Positions 38,010 to 47,148 are shown, numbered from the stretch's first letter. The stretch is DNA of 64,000 nt from Segatella baroniae B14 (GCF_022024235.1 NZ_CP091799.1:2297001-2361000); one strand, 5' to 3'. The notes: generated by a model not told the origin, from the letters alone. Program-made: numbers and translations.

Positions 38010-38432
38010 ATGCAGGATTTAGAAGATATCTGCAAAGTAAGAGTCAAGTTTAGCGAGATCGATTCTATGTGTGTTGCTTGGCATGGCTCTTACGTTGCTT
38101 ATCTCGAAGATGGTCGAGAGTCTTTTGGACGTCATTATGAGGGTATCGGTTATGCGACAATGCAAGAAGCGGGCATTTATGCACCAATATATGATATGCA
38201 TATTAAATATTTTGCCTCTCTTCGTATTAATGATGTAGCCGAAATTCATACGCATTATGTTCATAAGCGTGGTGCTCGATTGGATTATCGTTATGAAATC
38301 TATCGTGAAAGCGATCATGAACTTTGCATTAAAGCCACAACCACTCAGCTTTTTATTGATCCTCAGGGCCAACTGATGATAGATAAACCAGACTATTATA
38401 AGGCATGGCAAAAGAAATATCTGACTAAATAA
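38010..38432 (+). CDS. 4-hydroxybenzoyl-CoA thioesterase-type (YbgC-like) hotdog protein
   Basis: This 140-residue cytosolic hotdog thioesterase matches the 4HBT/YbgC pattern: VKFSEIDSMCVAWHGSYVAYLEDGRESF (cited here as a span near residues 12-40) with an Asp in the usual catalytic region. It would release or transfer the chain from ACP or CoA. It is the last gene of the operon, 3 bp after the LolA-like gene, and its stop codon is inside the terminator stem-loop. Confidence 0.88.
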   Translation: MQDLEDICKVRVKFSEIDSMCVAWHGSYVAYLEDGRESFGRHYEGIGYATMQEAGIYAPIYDMHIKYFASLRINDVAEIHTHYVHKRGARLDYRYEIYRESDHELCIKATTTQLFIDPQGQLMIDKPDYYKAWQKKYLTK

Positions 38433-38453
38433 TTTTGGTCAGATATTTTTTTT
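38417..38453 (+). terminator. Terminator overlapping the thioesterase stop codon
   Basis: A perfect 9-bp stem ATATCTGAC/GTCAGATAT (38417-38425 with 38438-38446) and an eight-T run (38446-38453) close the lipid operon. The 5' arm is coding sequence. Confidence 0.85.
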
Positions 38454-38480
38454 GCTGTTTTATAAAAAATTGTAACTTTG
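38451..38480 (+). promoter_or_regulatory. Promoter of the Fur-family gene
   Basis: TTTG at 38451-38454, an 18-bp spacer and TAACTTTG at 38473-38480 give a Bacteroidetes -33/-7 pair. The -33 element is formed by the end of the preceding terminator's T run. Confidence 0.65.
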
Positions 38481-38507
38481 GCATGTCATTAATGAGTATT
38501 GATAAGC

Positions 38508-38951
38508 ATGGAAGAATCACAATATGGTAATCTGTTGCAACTGCATGGCATCAAACCAACAGCTAATCGAATAATTATTTTAAGAGCGCTTGCTGTTGCC
38601 AAGTATCCGATGTCTCTCAAAGAAATAGAAGAAGCCATTGTTACGATAGATAAATCGAATATTTCCAGAACATTAGCTTTATTTCGTGAAAATCATCTTG
38701 TACATGATATGGAAGATGGCAATGGAAATGTTAAATATGAAGTTTGTTTTAGTCATAGTGAGGACAGCGATGATGATGAACACGTCCATTTTTATTGTGA
38801 GGGGTGTCGTAAAATCTTTTGTTTTGAGGATACGCCAATACCTCAAGTTCAGCTTCCTCAGGGATTTGAAAAGAATTCTATAAACTATATGATGAAAGGC
38901 TTATGTCCATCGTGTGCTCGTAAAAGGGCTTTGAGAAGCATAAAGTCTTGA
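38508..38951 (+). CDS. Fur-family metal- or peroxide-responsive transcription regulator
   Basis: This is a 147-residue repressor. The start is the ATG at 38508; a TTG at 38499 is less likely. The N-terminal winged helix spans about 8-75 (GIKPTANRIIILRALAVAK, SNISRTLALFRENHLV). The C-terminal dimer domain has the metal-binding pattern DDDEHVHFYCEGCRKIFCF and CPSC near the end (two CxxC pairs, structural zinc). Whether it senses iron, zinc or peroxide cannot be told. Its stop is 27 bp before a large pectate lyase gene, with no promoter or terminator visible between, so the two may be co-transcribed. Confidence 0.93.
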   Translation: MEESQYGNLLQLHGIKPTANRIIILRALAVAKYPMSLKEIEEAIVTIDKSNISRTLALFRENHLVHDMEDGNGNVKYEVCFSHSEDSDDDEHVHFYCEGCRKIFCFEDTPIPQVQLPQGFEKNSINYMMKGLCPSCARKRALRSIKS

Positions 38952-38978
38952 TAAACGAATTAAAAACAACTATCAAAG

Positions 38979-41477
38979 ATGAAAAAATCTATTCAAAACA
39001 ATCGTATCTCTTTGGGGATAACTAAGCGTGCGTTTGGTTTTGGTTTATGCTTTATGGCAGCTTTAGGTGCACAGGCTCAGTATTTTGATTTGGATCAGAG
39101 TAGAAGACGTACTGCGGAAGTTTCTGCAGATGGTTTTACGAGTTGGATGCTTCCTGAATTACCCCCTAATGCTACGGATAGTCGAAACTATGGTCAGGTA
39201 GAAGTATGCATCAAGAATACGTCTAAAAATCATTCAGTACGTACAGGATGGTATAAAGGACAGATAGCTAAAGACCGTTTGGTAAATGATGGTATTCATG
39301 TGGACGGAGTTGAAGCAGGAAAGCGTTCTATTACTGTTATCATCAAGGGATTGCCAGAAGGTGAACATTCTTTGCAGGCTTACCATAATAACACAGATGG
39401 ATTGACCAATCTTTCTGATATACAAGTTGCCGTAAATGGTAAGAAAGTCGCTTCTATCCCACAGAGTAATCGCGAGGCTACACGTGTATCATCAGCAAAA
39501 TCGTATGTCACTTTTACGGGTACCACTGCTACCATAGAGTATAGTTGTACTACTGATTTTTATATAAATTCTTTGGAATTGGATGTTCCTAATGCAGACA
39601 ACATGGTATCTTCTCCATTCCCAGCAAATAATGATGTTCATGCAGATGCTGATGGTGGAACGGCTCATTTGCAATGGAAAGCTGCTGTAAATGGAGCAGA
39701 TTCACAACAATTGTATTGGGCAACTGATAAGCAAGTATTAGAGCATGGTGGTGGAACGAATATTCGTTTATCAGCCACAGCAACCTCTTACGATTTGACA
39801 GGCTTGTCACCCATGCAGAAATATTATTGGCGTATTGATGTAACCAAAGAAGGCAAAACTACCCAAGGACAGGTTTGGATGTTCCAACCTCGTCGTATAG
39901 CTTTCCCTGGTGCTGAAGGTTACGGTAAGTATGCTATTGGTGGCCGTGGTGGTGATGTGTATCACGTAACTTCTCTATCAGATGAAGATAAACCAGGTAC
40001 ATTCCGTTATGGTGTTACCCATGTTAATGGTCCACGTACTATTGTTTTTGATGTGGCCGGTGTTATTACATTGAATAGTCGATTGGCTGTTAATGCCCCT
40101 TTTGTAACGATAGCAGGACAGACAGCTCCAGGTCGTGGTATCTTGTTCCGTTCGAAAGCTCTCGGTGTGGCCAACGATGGTATAACCCGTTTTATTCGTC
40201 TTCGTCTAGGTGGTGGAGATCAGTGGACTGGTACTGGTGCCAATTTGAACACGATGGATGGTATGGGAATGGCAGGCAACAATCATTCTATCATGGACCA
40301 TTGTTCTATCGGATGGGCTATTGATGAAGGCTTTTCTAGTCGAAATTCGCAGAATCTTACATTACAGCATACTTTGATATCCGAAGAGTTAAACTTTGCA
40401 GGACATAGTCACTATGTGGAGCAGAGTAACCGTTATGTAGAACATGGTTATGCTGCTACAATAGGTGGAGGTTCACCAGAAGGTGTAGCTTCTTATCATC
40501 ATAACCTCTTGGCTCATAATAATGGTCGAAACTGGAGTATGGGTGGTGGATTGCTCGATGGTAAGTATGCTGGTCATCTTGATCTCTTTAATAATGTATG
40601 TTACAATTGGGGATCACGGGCTACCGATGGTGGAGCGCACGAGGTAAATTTCGTAGGCAACTACTATAAGATGGGACCTGCCACTACACAGCCTATCCTG
40701 CTCTGTGCAGATCTTGAAGGTACAGGAGGAGGCTCTCAGAGCTATTATATGAGTGGTAATATTCGTGAGAACCTCGACCAAACCAAGACAACTGATCAAA
40801 CAGCATTGCAGAAGATTCGTACGAAGAATAAGCAGAAGGTTGATTGGGAAGTCTTCCGTAATCATCCTTTCTTCCCTTCATTAGCAAAAGTAGAATCAGC
40901 TGAGGCTGCTTATAAAAATGTATTGTCTGATGTAGGTTGTAATATGCCTGAACTTGATAACCATGATGTCCGTATGATAGACGAAACATTACAGGGTAAA
41001 ACTTCTACAGAAGGTCACTATACTCACAAGAAAGGTTTGATAGACCGTGAGAGCGATTCTGAAGGTTTTGAAGGCTTGAATATAATAACAGCTTCTCGTC
41101 CTGCTGGTTGGGATTCAGATCAAGACGGTATGCCAGATTGGTGGGAAAAGGCGTATGGTACTAATCCTACTGTAGCTGATAATAATGGTGATAAGAGTGG
41201 TAATCATTTTACTAATCTTGAGGAATATCTTAATTGGATAGCAGAACCAAATTTCCAGATTGATGGTAAAGCGAAAATAGACTTAGCAACTTATTTCCGT
41301 GGATACAAAAAGCCAGTTTATACAATAGTACAAGCTGATGGCGAGGGAATAGCTACTGTTAAAGGTAAAAAACTAGTAGTAAAAAACAATGCTCACAATC
41401 AGTTGTTTACCGTCAAGGTAAAAGCTGAAGAAGATGGTGTATCACTCGTACGTTCTTTTAATTTCTATTTGAAATAA
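38979..41477 (+). CDS. Secreted multidomain PL1-family pectate lyase
   Basis: This 832-residue enzyme has a signal peptide preceded by a basic N-terminus and ending AQAQ (about 34). Residues about 45-210 are a beta-sandwich (KRSITVIIKGLPEGEHSLQA), and about 220-300 fibronectin-III-like (MQKYYWRIDVTKEG). The PL1 beta-helix starts at FPGAEGYGKYAIGGRGG (about 308) and includes VTIAGQTAPGRG, NHSIMDHCSIGWAIDEG and NNVCYNWGSRATDGG. DSDQDGMPDWWEKAYGTNP near 710 is a calcium-binding loop. The architecture copies the 886-residue enzyme at 8483-11143, but the C-terminus ends FNFYLK with no sorting-like tail. It lies 18 kb from the pectin locus, behind a Fur-family gene. Confidence 0.93.
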   Translation: MKKSIQNNRISLGITKRAFGFGLCFMAALGAQAQYFDLDQSRRRTAEVSADGFTSWMLPELPPNATDSRNYGQVEVCIKNTSKNHSVRTGWYKGQIAKDRLVNDGIHVDGVEAGKRSITVIIKGLPEGEHSLQAYHNNTDGLTNLSDIQVAVNGKKVASIPQSNREATRVSSAKSYVTFTGTTATIEYSCTTDFYINSLELDVPNADNMVSSPFPANNDVHADADGGTAHLQWKAAVNGADSQQLYWATDKQVLEHGGGTNIRLSATATSYDLTGLSPMQKYYWRIDVTKEGKTTQGQVWMFQPRRIAFPGAEGYGKYAIGGRGGDVYHVTSLSDEDKPGTFRYGVTHVNGPRTIVFDVAGVITLNSRLAVNAPFVTIAGQTAPGRGILFRSKALGVANDGITRFIRLRLGGGDQWTGTGANLNTMDGMGMAGNNHSIMDHCSIGWAIDEGFSSRNSQNLTLQHTLISEELNFAGHSHYVEQSNRYVEHGYAATIGGGSPEGVASYHHNLLAHNNGRNWSMGGGLLDGKYAGHLDLFNNVCYNWGSRATDGGAHEVNFVGNYYKMGPATTQPILLCADLEGTGGGSQSYYMSGNIRENLDQTKTTDQTALQKIRTKNKQKVDWEVFRNHPFFPSLAKVESAEAAYKNVLSDVGCNMPELDNHDVRMIDETLQGKTSTEGHYTHKKGLIDRESDSEGFEGLNIITASRPAGWDSDQDGMPDWWEKAYGTNPTVADNNGDKSGNHFTNLEEYLNWIAEPNFQIDGKAKIDLATYFRGYKKPVYTIVQADGEGIATVKGKKLVVKNNAHNQLFTVKVKAEEDGVSLVRSFNFYLK

Positions 41478-41525
41478 TATTCATCGTAATACACCCTTTG
41501 GGTACTTTTGAATTTAAACAAAATA

Positions 41526-41555
41526 GCCCTCGACATGCTAAGCGTTGTCGAGGGT
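41526..41555. terminator. Bidirectional terminator between convergent genes
   Basis: A perfect 9-bp stem CCCTCGACA/TGTCGAGGG with a ~10-nt loop and T-rich flanks on both strands lies between the pectate lyase and the thioredoxin-like gene. Confidence 0.8.
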
Positions 41556-41568
41556 TATTATTAATATC

Positions 41569-42639
41569 TTATTTTTGATAAATCTCTGCGAGTTTGTCCA
41601 TAAGGTCAAGTCCGGTAAGGTCTGTTGCTATAATTTTGCCTGTGGGATCTATCAGTACGTTTGCAGGGATGATGTTTAATCCATATTTTACGATAGCTTC
41701 AGACTCCCATCCTTTTAAATCGCTGAGCTGAATCCAGTTTAGCTCCTGACTCTTGATAACATCTTTCCAAAAATTCTCTTTGCTGTCTAACGATACACCA
41801 ACAATGTCAAAACCCAGGTTATGATAACGTTTGTAGGCGTCCTTACGATAGAGAACTTCTTGTTCATACGGTCCACACCAGCTAGCCCAAAAATCTACTA
41901 AGGTATAATGGTTGCCCAAGTATTGAGATAATTTAGCAGGTTTCCCATTAGCATCAATCATGTTTAATTCATGATAGTTGATACCAGGTCTGCGTTTGGC
42001 AAGCATGGCAAATGCACCTTTTGCTTCGTCGAGTTCAGGGTGAGAAAAGTAGGCCGAATTAGGATTAAGCACTTGCTCAAATTGTTTATAGTTCAGAAGC
42101 GAATAAAATTCTTTGATAATGTAGGCAGGAGTTACATCATTTTGATGTTTTAAACAGTAATTCACTACCATGTTTGAAGTTTGGGTATAATAGTTGGCCA
42201 TTTCTCGTTCCAATTTACTATTCTCAGTACCTGCTATTTCTGTCTTATAGAAAATTTCAGCTACGGGGTCAAATTGGATAGCACGGCTATTTATATTTTG
42301 CAGCATGTTGTCGAGTTCAAGATTTGCGGTTGACCCAAATATGATCTTATCTTTAATTAAATCGATATTTAAGTCTTCTCCATCGTTCATGGCGATGACG
42401 CCAGCGGTCTCACTACTCATGAAATAGAGTATCGCATTGCGTTCCTCGATGCCTGTAATAGAGAATTTTCCATTTTTTACAGGTATTATTTGAGGATTAT
42501 TTCGGTTCATGTCGTTGATATAAAACAATACTTTTGATGTGTTCTTATCAACGATGCCTTTAACATTGAATTGTATCTTTTCTGCAAATGCTGTGCAGGT
42601 TGTGATGAGTAATACTGCTAAAGTTAGTATCTTTTTCAT
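41569..42639 (-). CDS. Exported TlpA/thioredoxin-like protein (DUF4369-type) with a single active-site cysteine
   Basis: This 356-residue protein has a signal peptide ending TAFAE (about 20). An N-terminal DUF4369-like beta domain (about 22-115, VKGIVDKNTSKVLFYIND) and a helical middle lead to a C-terminal thioredoxin fold (about 230-356, LSQYLGNHYTLVDFWASW). The active site reads W254-C255-G-P-Y258 where the family has WCGPC, so the resolving cysteine is missing; the codon is TAT, one base from TGT. The cis-Pro region (IIPANVLIDPTGKI) is intact. It may act as a monothiol isomerase, bind a ligand, or have lost oxidoreductase activity. It stands alone between two terminators. Confidence 0.9.
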   Translation of the reverse strand: MKKILTLAVLLITTCTAFAEKIQFNVKGIVDKNTSKVLFYINDMNRNNPQIIPVKNGKFSITGIEERNAILYFMSSETAGVIAMNDGEDLNIDLIKDKIIFGSTANLELDNMLQNINSRAIQFDPVAEIFYKTEIAGTENSKLEREMANYYTQTSNMVVNYCLKHQNDVTPAYIIKEFYSLLNYKQFEQVLNPNSAYFSHPELDEAKGAFAMLAKRRPGINYHELNMIDANGKPAKLSQYLGNHYTLVDFWASWCGPYEQEVLYRKDAYKRYHNLGFDIVGVSLDSKENFWKDVIKSQELNWIQLSDLKGWESEAIVKYGLNIIPANVLIDPTGKIIATDLTGLDLMDKLAEIYQK

Positions 42640-42775
42640 GTGTGAGGTCCTTTCTTTTTTGTAGAGTAATAGTTATTCATTCGAATGGAAGAATTTCATA
42701 GTCAGCCGTAAAGTTACTTAAATTATTCGATTTTCGTCTTTATAATGCATTGTTTTTTTTGATTTTAACATAATA

Positions 42776-42808
42776 AAAACGGAGCGTCATCGTCACGATG
42801 ACACTCCG
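42776..42808 (-). terminator. Terminator of the dapF-dapL-porin-glnN operon
   Basis: A 13-bp stem (42780-42792 with 42796-42808, one G-U) has a 3-nt loop and, read leftward, continues into TTTTTATTATG. The AT-rich stretch 42640-42775 holds nothing else I can recognise. Confidence 0.92.
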
Positions 42809-42855
42809 CAGCAAACTTAAACAACCAATAAAAGAAATAGATTGTTCAATAATCT

Positions 42856-45045
42856 TTATCTGATGAAGAGTAATTCTCTATATTTAGGAAGCGTCCAAAG
42901 TTCATCAGAAACTTCCAATTCAAGTTTGTCTATCTGATAACGTATGGCATCAAATTTAGTTTCTACAGTATCGTGATAAGCTATAGCTTTCTCACGCTCG
43001 TTTTCTATCTTGTTCGCTTTCTTACGAGCTTCAACCAATTCCTCTACACCTTTTTCGATAAGTGCAGTACGTTCGGCGATGTCCTTGATGATAGAAATAT
43101 TGCGTTCGCTTAGTTTTTTAGCTTCATCGGCTCCGAAGATAGCAATCATGTTGCCAACGTTCTTTGCCAATTGACTCTGGTAGTGTGTAGCAACAGGGAT
43201 GATGTGGTTCATACTCAAGTCGCCCAATACGCGAGCTTCTATCTGCAGTTTTTTAGTATAAGTTTCCCATTTTACCTCGTTACGAGCTTCGAGTTCGTTC
43301 TTTTTCATGACACCTTGGCTTTCGAACATCTTAATGCTAGCTTCGTCCAGATAGCGGTCGAAGATTACAGGACATGAGCGCTCTACATCAAGGCCTCTCT
43401 TTTCAGCCTCTTCTACCCATTCGTCAGAGTATCCATTACCATCGAAGCGGATAGGAGCACATGTCTTGATATCTTGGCGTACTACCTCAATGATAGCCTC
43501 AATAGTATCCTGACCATTGGCAATAAGCTTGTCTACTCGTACCTTGAAATCCTGTAATGCTTCTGCAACTGCAGTATTCAGTGTAATCATAGCACTAGCA
43601 CAGTTAGCTTCAGAACCGACAGCACGGAATTCGAAGCGGTTACCCGTGAAGGCAAATGGAGAAGTACGGTTACGGTCAGTGTTATCCTGCATGATATCTG
43701 GTATCTCAGGGATGTCGATGTTTACACCGTGCTTACCCTCGATATTGAAAATATCCTTAGTAGGAGTTTTCTCTAGGTGATCAAGTACTTCTGACACCTG
43801 ATTGCCCAAGAATGAAGATACGATTGCAGGAGGTGCCTCGTTAGCACCAAGACGATGTGCATTAGTAGCACTCATGATAGAAGCCTTGAGCAAGCCATTG
43901 TGCTTGTAAACAGCCATCAGAGTTTCTACAATGAAGGTGATGAAGCGTAAGTTATCCTTTGGTGTCTTGCCTGTACCGTGGAGCAGTATACCGGTATCGG
44001 TAGAAAGACTCCAGTTGTTATGTTTACCAGAACCATTGATACCATCGAATGGTTTTTCGTGGAGCAATACCTGGAAGCCATGCTTGCGAGCAACTTTTTT
44101 CATGAGGCTCATTAAAAGCATGTTGTGGTCTACAGCAAGGTTAGTTTCTTCGAAGATTGGAGCACATTCAAATTGATTAGGCGCAACTTCGTTGTGACGG
44201 GTTTTGCATGGAATTCCGAGTTCGAGCGCCTGAATTTCAAGATCCTTCATGAACGCTTGTACACGCTCTGGGATTGTTCCAAAGTAGTGATCGTCCATTT
44301 GCTGGTCTTTGGCAGAGCTGTGGCCCATAAGGGTTCTACCGGTTAAGGCAAGGTCTGGACGAGCTGCATAGAGGTCTGCATCTACTAGGAAGTATTCCTG
44401 TTCCCAACCAAGATTACTTACAACCTTTTTGACGTCAGGATAGAAGTAGTGGCATACATCGGTAGCTGCTACATTGACAGCATGTAATGCACGGAGCAAT
44501 GGAGCCTTGTAATCCAGAGCCTCACCGGTATATGAGATGAATATTGTAGGTATACAAAGAGTATCATCCATGATGAAGACTGGTGATGTAGGATCCCATG
44601 CAGAATAGCCACGAGCCTCAAATGTACTACGGATACCTCCAGAAGGGAATGACGAAGCATCAGGTTCTTGCTGAACAAGGAGCTTGCCTGAGAATTCTTC
44701 AATCATACCACCTTTGCCATCGTGCTCAATGAAAGCATCATGTTTCTCTGCTGTTCCTTCTGTCAATGGCTGAAACCAGTGAGTATAATGAGTAACCCCG
44801 TTTTCATCAGCCCAACGCTTCATACCTTTTGCTACCTCATCAGCGATAGAACGGTCTAGTTGAGCACCGTTGTCAATCATGTCGATGAGCTTGGTATAAA
44901 CTTCTGCTGACAGGTACTTGTACATTTTCTGTCGGTTGAATACTTTTTTACCAAAGTATTCGGATGGTCTTTCTACGGGTGAAAGCACTTCAACAGGCTT
45001 TCTTTTGGATGCTGATTCTACAGCACCGAATCTTAAATTTGTCAT
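42856..45045 (-). CDS. glnN: Glutamine synthetase type III, copy 2
   Basis: This 729-residue GSIII is the same length as copy 1 (26600-28789) and collinear with it, with the same active-site segments (WFQPLTEGTAEKHDAFIE, GWEQEYFLVD, NEVAPNQFECAPIFEE, DGINGSGKHNNWSL, NRTSPFAFTGNRFEFRAVGS). Differences concentrate in the first 25 residues, around 215-235 and the C-terminal helical part. It lies 48 bp after the outer-membrane barrel gene and is the last gene of a leftward operon with dapF and dapL, divergent from glnK-amtB. This suggests it is the copy tied to ammonium uptake and nitrogen status, while copy 1 may be differently regulated (inference). Confidence 0.97.
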   Translation of the reverse strand: MTNLRFGAVESASKRKPVEVLSPVERPSEYFGKKVFNRQKMYKYLSAEVYTKLIDMIDNGAQLDRSIADEVAKGMKRWADENGVTHYTHWFQPLTEGTAEKHDAFIEHDGKGGMIEEFSGKLLVQQEPDASSFPSGGIRSTFEARGYSAWDPTSPVFIMDDTLCIPTIFISYTGEALDYKAPLLRALHAVNVAATDVCHYFYPDVKKVVSNLGWEQEYFLVDADLYAARPDLALTGRTLMGHSSAKDQQMDDHYFGTIPERVQAFMKDLEIQALELGIPCKTRHNEVAPNQFECAPIFEETNLAVDHNMLLMSLMKKVARKHGFQVLLHEKPFDGINGSGKHNNWSLSTDTGILLHGTGKTPKDNLRFITFIVETLMAVYKHNGLLKASIMSATNAHRLGANEAPPAIVSSFLGNQVSEVLDHLEKTPTKDIFNIEGKHGVNIDIPEIPDIMQDNTDRNRTSPFAFTGNRFEFRAVGSEANCASAMITLNTAVAEALQDFKVRVDKLIANGQDTIEAIIEVVRQDIKTCAPIRFDGNGYSDEWVEEAEKRGLDVERSCPVIFDRYLDEASIKMFESQGVMKKNELEARNEVKWETYTKKLQIEARVLGDLSMNHIIPVATHYQSQLAKNVGNMIAIFGADEAKKLSERNISIIKDIAERTALIEKGVEELVEARKKANKIENEREKAIAYHDTVETKFDAIRYQIDKLELEVSDELWTLPKYRELLFIR

Positions 45046-45093
45046 CTTGGAAATCTTTTATTGATTAATATCTTTGTCGTTTGTGTATATTAT

Positions 45094-45843
45094 TTATGGC
45101 TGAAGGGTAAAGCCAAATACGAGGTAAGCTTTCTGAGAACTTGGATTAGTATTGATGGCTGCAAAAACTGGTACACTGAAAGAATCAGTTATCTTAATGT
45201 CTTTGGTAGCTTTGACAGATACGTTGCAAATAGCGAAGCCACTGGCATTGTTGGCACCGTAGAATTCAGCATGATATGGTACACCACCTAAGGTCGCATT
45301 CCAATCACAGCTGGCAAATTTGAATGGAGCATTCAACTCGAAATAAGATGAAAATGCCCGATCGCCATCGAGTGTTCTGCCATCGTTGCCAGCAAAGTTG
45401 GTATACCAGTCGATAGAAACAGGTCCAAAGTCATAGCCGATATTTGCTTCAAAAGTGTGAGCTGTGCTATTAGCGCCATAAGCGAAATATTTGTCTCCTA
45501 CAGTAGCTCCTGTTTTGAAGTTACTTGCTGATGAAAAGTAGTAATCTGTTACACCAACATGGAATTTTCCTGTAGCATAAGCGAGTGTCAAGTCGAACTC
45601 TTTGCTATCGTCAGTGTTGGTCAATGGTATACTTCCCCAAGCGGTCAGTGATAATCCTTTATACCCAATGCCTAATGTCGGCTGTACTGCAACATCACCA
45701 CAGTGCTGTCCACGCCATACGTAGTCGTTCACAAAGTCAGCAGCAATTGTTGTTTCTACTTCGTCCTGCGCTTTAACAGCAGGGGAGCAGGCTAGCATTA
45801 TGGCTGCCATGCATCCCATTTTACTCAGATTTTTCATAATCAT
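45094..45843 (-). CDS. Amt-linked outer-membrane beta-barrel protein (porin-like)
   Basis: This 249-residue exported protein has a signal peptide ending VKAQ (about 25; the start could also be the Met two codons later). About ten alternating amphipathic strands (TTIAADFVNDYVWRGQ, LTAWGSIPLTNTDD, FHVGVTDYYFSS, AHTFEANIGYDF, VSIDWYTNFAGND) and a final strand AYLVFGFTLQP point to an outer-membrane barrel similar to the TorF-like putative porins. It lies between dapL (66 bp) and glnN (48 bp), opposite glnK-amtB. A role in letting small nitrogen compounds through the outer membrane is inference from location. Confidence 0.82.
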   Translation of the reverse strand: MIMKNLSKMGCMAAIMLACSPAVKAQDEVETTIAADFVNDYVWRGQHCGDVAVQPTLGIGYKGLSLTAWGSIPLTNTDDSKEFDLTLAYATGKFHVGVTDYYFSSASNFKTGATVGDKYFAYGANSTAHTFEANIGYDFGPVSIDWYTNFAGNDGRTLDGDRAFSSYFELNAPFKFASCDWNATLGGVPYHAEFYGANNASGFAICNVSVKATKDIKITDSFSVPVFAAINTNPSSQKAYLVFGFTLQP

Positions 45844-45909
45844 ATTATTTTTAGTGTTTGTGTATGTTGTTAGCCGATAGTTTGGTGTTTTCAGAATACG
45901 TTAATAAGG

Positions 45910-47148
45910 TTATACCTGAGTAACCCAATCGGCTATACGTTGCATCGCCTCTTTACAATCTTCGCGTGTACCGAATGCGGTGAGTCTGATGAATCCTTCT
46001 CCACTAGGGCCGAATCCCACACCAGGAGTACATACTACGTATGCTCCATAGAGCAATTGCTCAAAGAATTTCCAGCTTTCTGTGTTGTTTGGTGTTTTCA
46101 CCCATAAGTAAGGTGCATTTTCACCACCATATACCTTAAATCCTAGTCGAGTGAGACTTTCACGCATTATCTTTGCGTTGGTCATGTAGTAATCTATCGT
46201 TTCTTTTACCTGCTTTTTGCCTTCAGGAGTATAGATGGCTTCAGCAGCACGTTGACTGATATAGCTAGTACCATTAAATTTAGTACTCTGTCGTCTGTTC
46301 CAGAGTTGGTTCAAACTTACCCGTTCACTTCCATCGAGAGTAGTGGCAGTCAGTTCCTTAGGCACTACAGTATAGCCACAGCGTACACCAGTAAATCCAG
46401 CAGTTTTAGAATAGCTTCTAAACTCGATAGCTACTTTTCGTGCACCTCTAATCTCATAGATAGAGTGAGGTATGTTTTCATCCTGTATATAAGCCTCGTA
46501 AGCAGCATCATAGAAGATAATCGAGTCATTCTTAATCGCATAACTTACCCATTTCTTTAGTTCTTCTTTGGTCAATACAGTACCAGTAGGATTGTTTGGA
46601 TAGCACAGATAAATCATGTCGACGCGATGGTCTGGTATCTGTGGTACGAAATTATTTGTATCGTCGCAAGGCATATAGGTGATATTGCTCCATTTACCAT
46701 TTTCGAATATTCCGGCACGACCTATCATAACATTGGAGTCGATATATACCGGATAAATCGGATCGGTAACACCTACATTATTATCCCATCTTACGATTTC
46801 CTGTATATTACCCGTGTCACTCTTGGCACCATCGTTGACGAAAATTTCATTAGGGTCGAGATGGATACCACGTGGAGCATAGTCGTTCTTGACGATGGCC
46901 TCTCGTAGGAAATCATAACCTCTTTCTGGTCCATATCCACGGAAACTTGCCTGTACGGCCATTTCATCTACCGCCTTATGCATAGCTTCTATTACAGCAG
47001 GACAAAGAGGTTGGGTTACATCACCAATACCTAGGCTAATCACTCTCTTCTTAGGGTGTGATACTTTGAAGGCATTTACTTTTTTTGCAATGTCTGCAAA
47101 CAGATAATTGTTTGTAAGCTTCAAAAAATGTTCATTAACTAATGCCAT
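45910..47148 (-). CDS. dapL: LL-diaminopimelate aminotransferase
   Basis: This 412-residue PLP enzyme converts tetrahydrodipicolinate directly to LL-diaminopimelate with glutamate as amino donor, the short DAP/lysine route. Landmarks are [36 protein letters not shown], the [10 protein letters not shown] segment, [20 protein letters not shown], the PLP lysine in [15 protein letters not shown], and a C-terminal [11 protein letters not shown]. Length and fold fit DapL. It lies 40 bp after dapF, the next step of the pathway, and shares the operon with glnN, so cell-wall/lysine synthesis and ammonium assimilation are transcribed together. Confidence 0.97.
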   Translation of the reverse strand: MALVNEHFLKLTNNYLFADIAKKVNAFKVSHPKKRVISLGIGDVTQPLCPAVIEAMHKAVDEMAVQASFRGYGPERGYDFLREAIVKNDYAPRGIHLDPNEIFVNDGAKSDTGNIQEIVRWDNNVGVTDPIYPVYIDSNVMIGRAGIFENGKWSNITYMPCDDTNNFVPQIPDHRVDMIYLCYPNNPTGTVLTKEELKKWVSYAIKNDSIIFYDAAYEAYIQDENIPHSIYEIRGARKVAIEFRSYSKTAGFTGVRCGYTVVPKELTATTLDGSERVSLNQLWNRRQSTKFNGTSYISQRAAEAIYTPEGKKQVKETIDYYMTNAKIMRESLTRLGFKVYGGENAPYLWVKTPNNTESWKFFEQLLYGAYVVCTPGVGFGPSGEGFIRLTAFGTREDCKEAMQRIADWVTQV

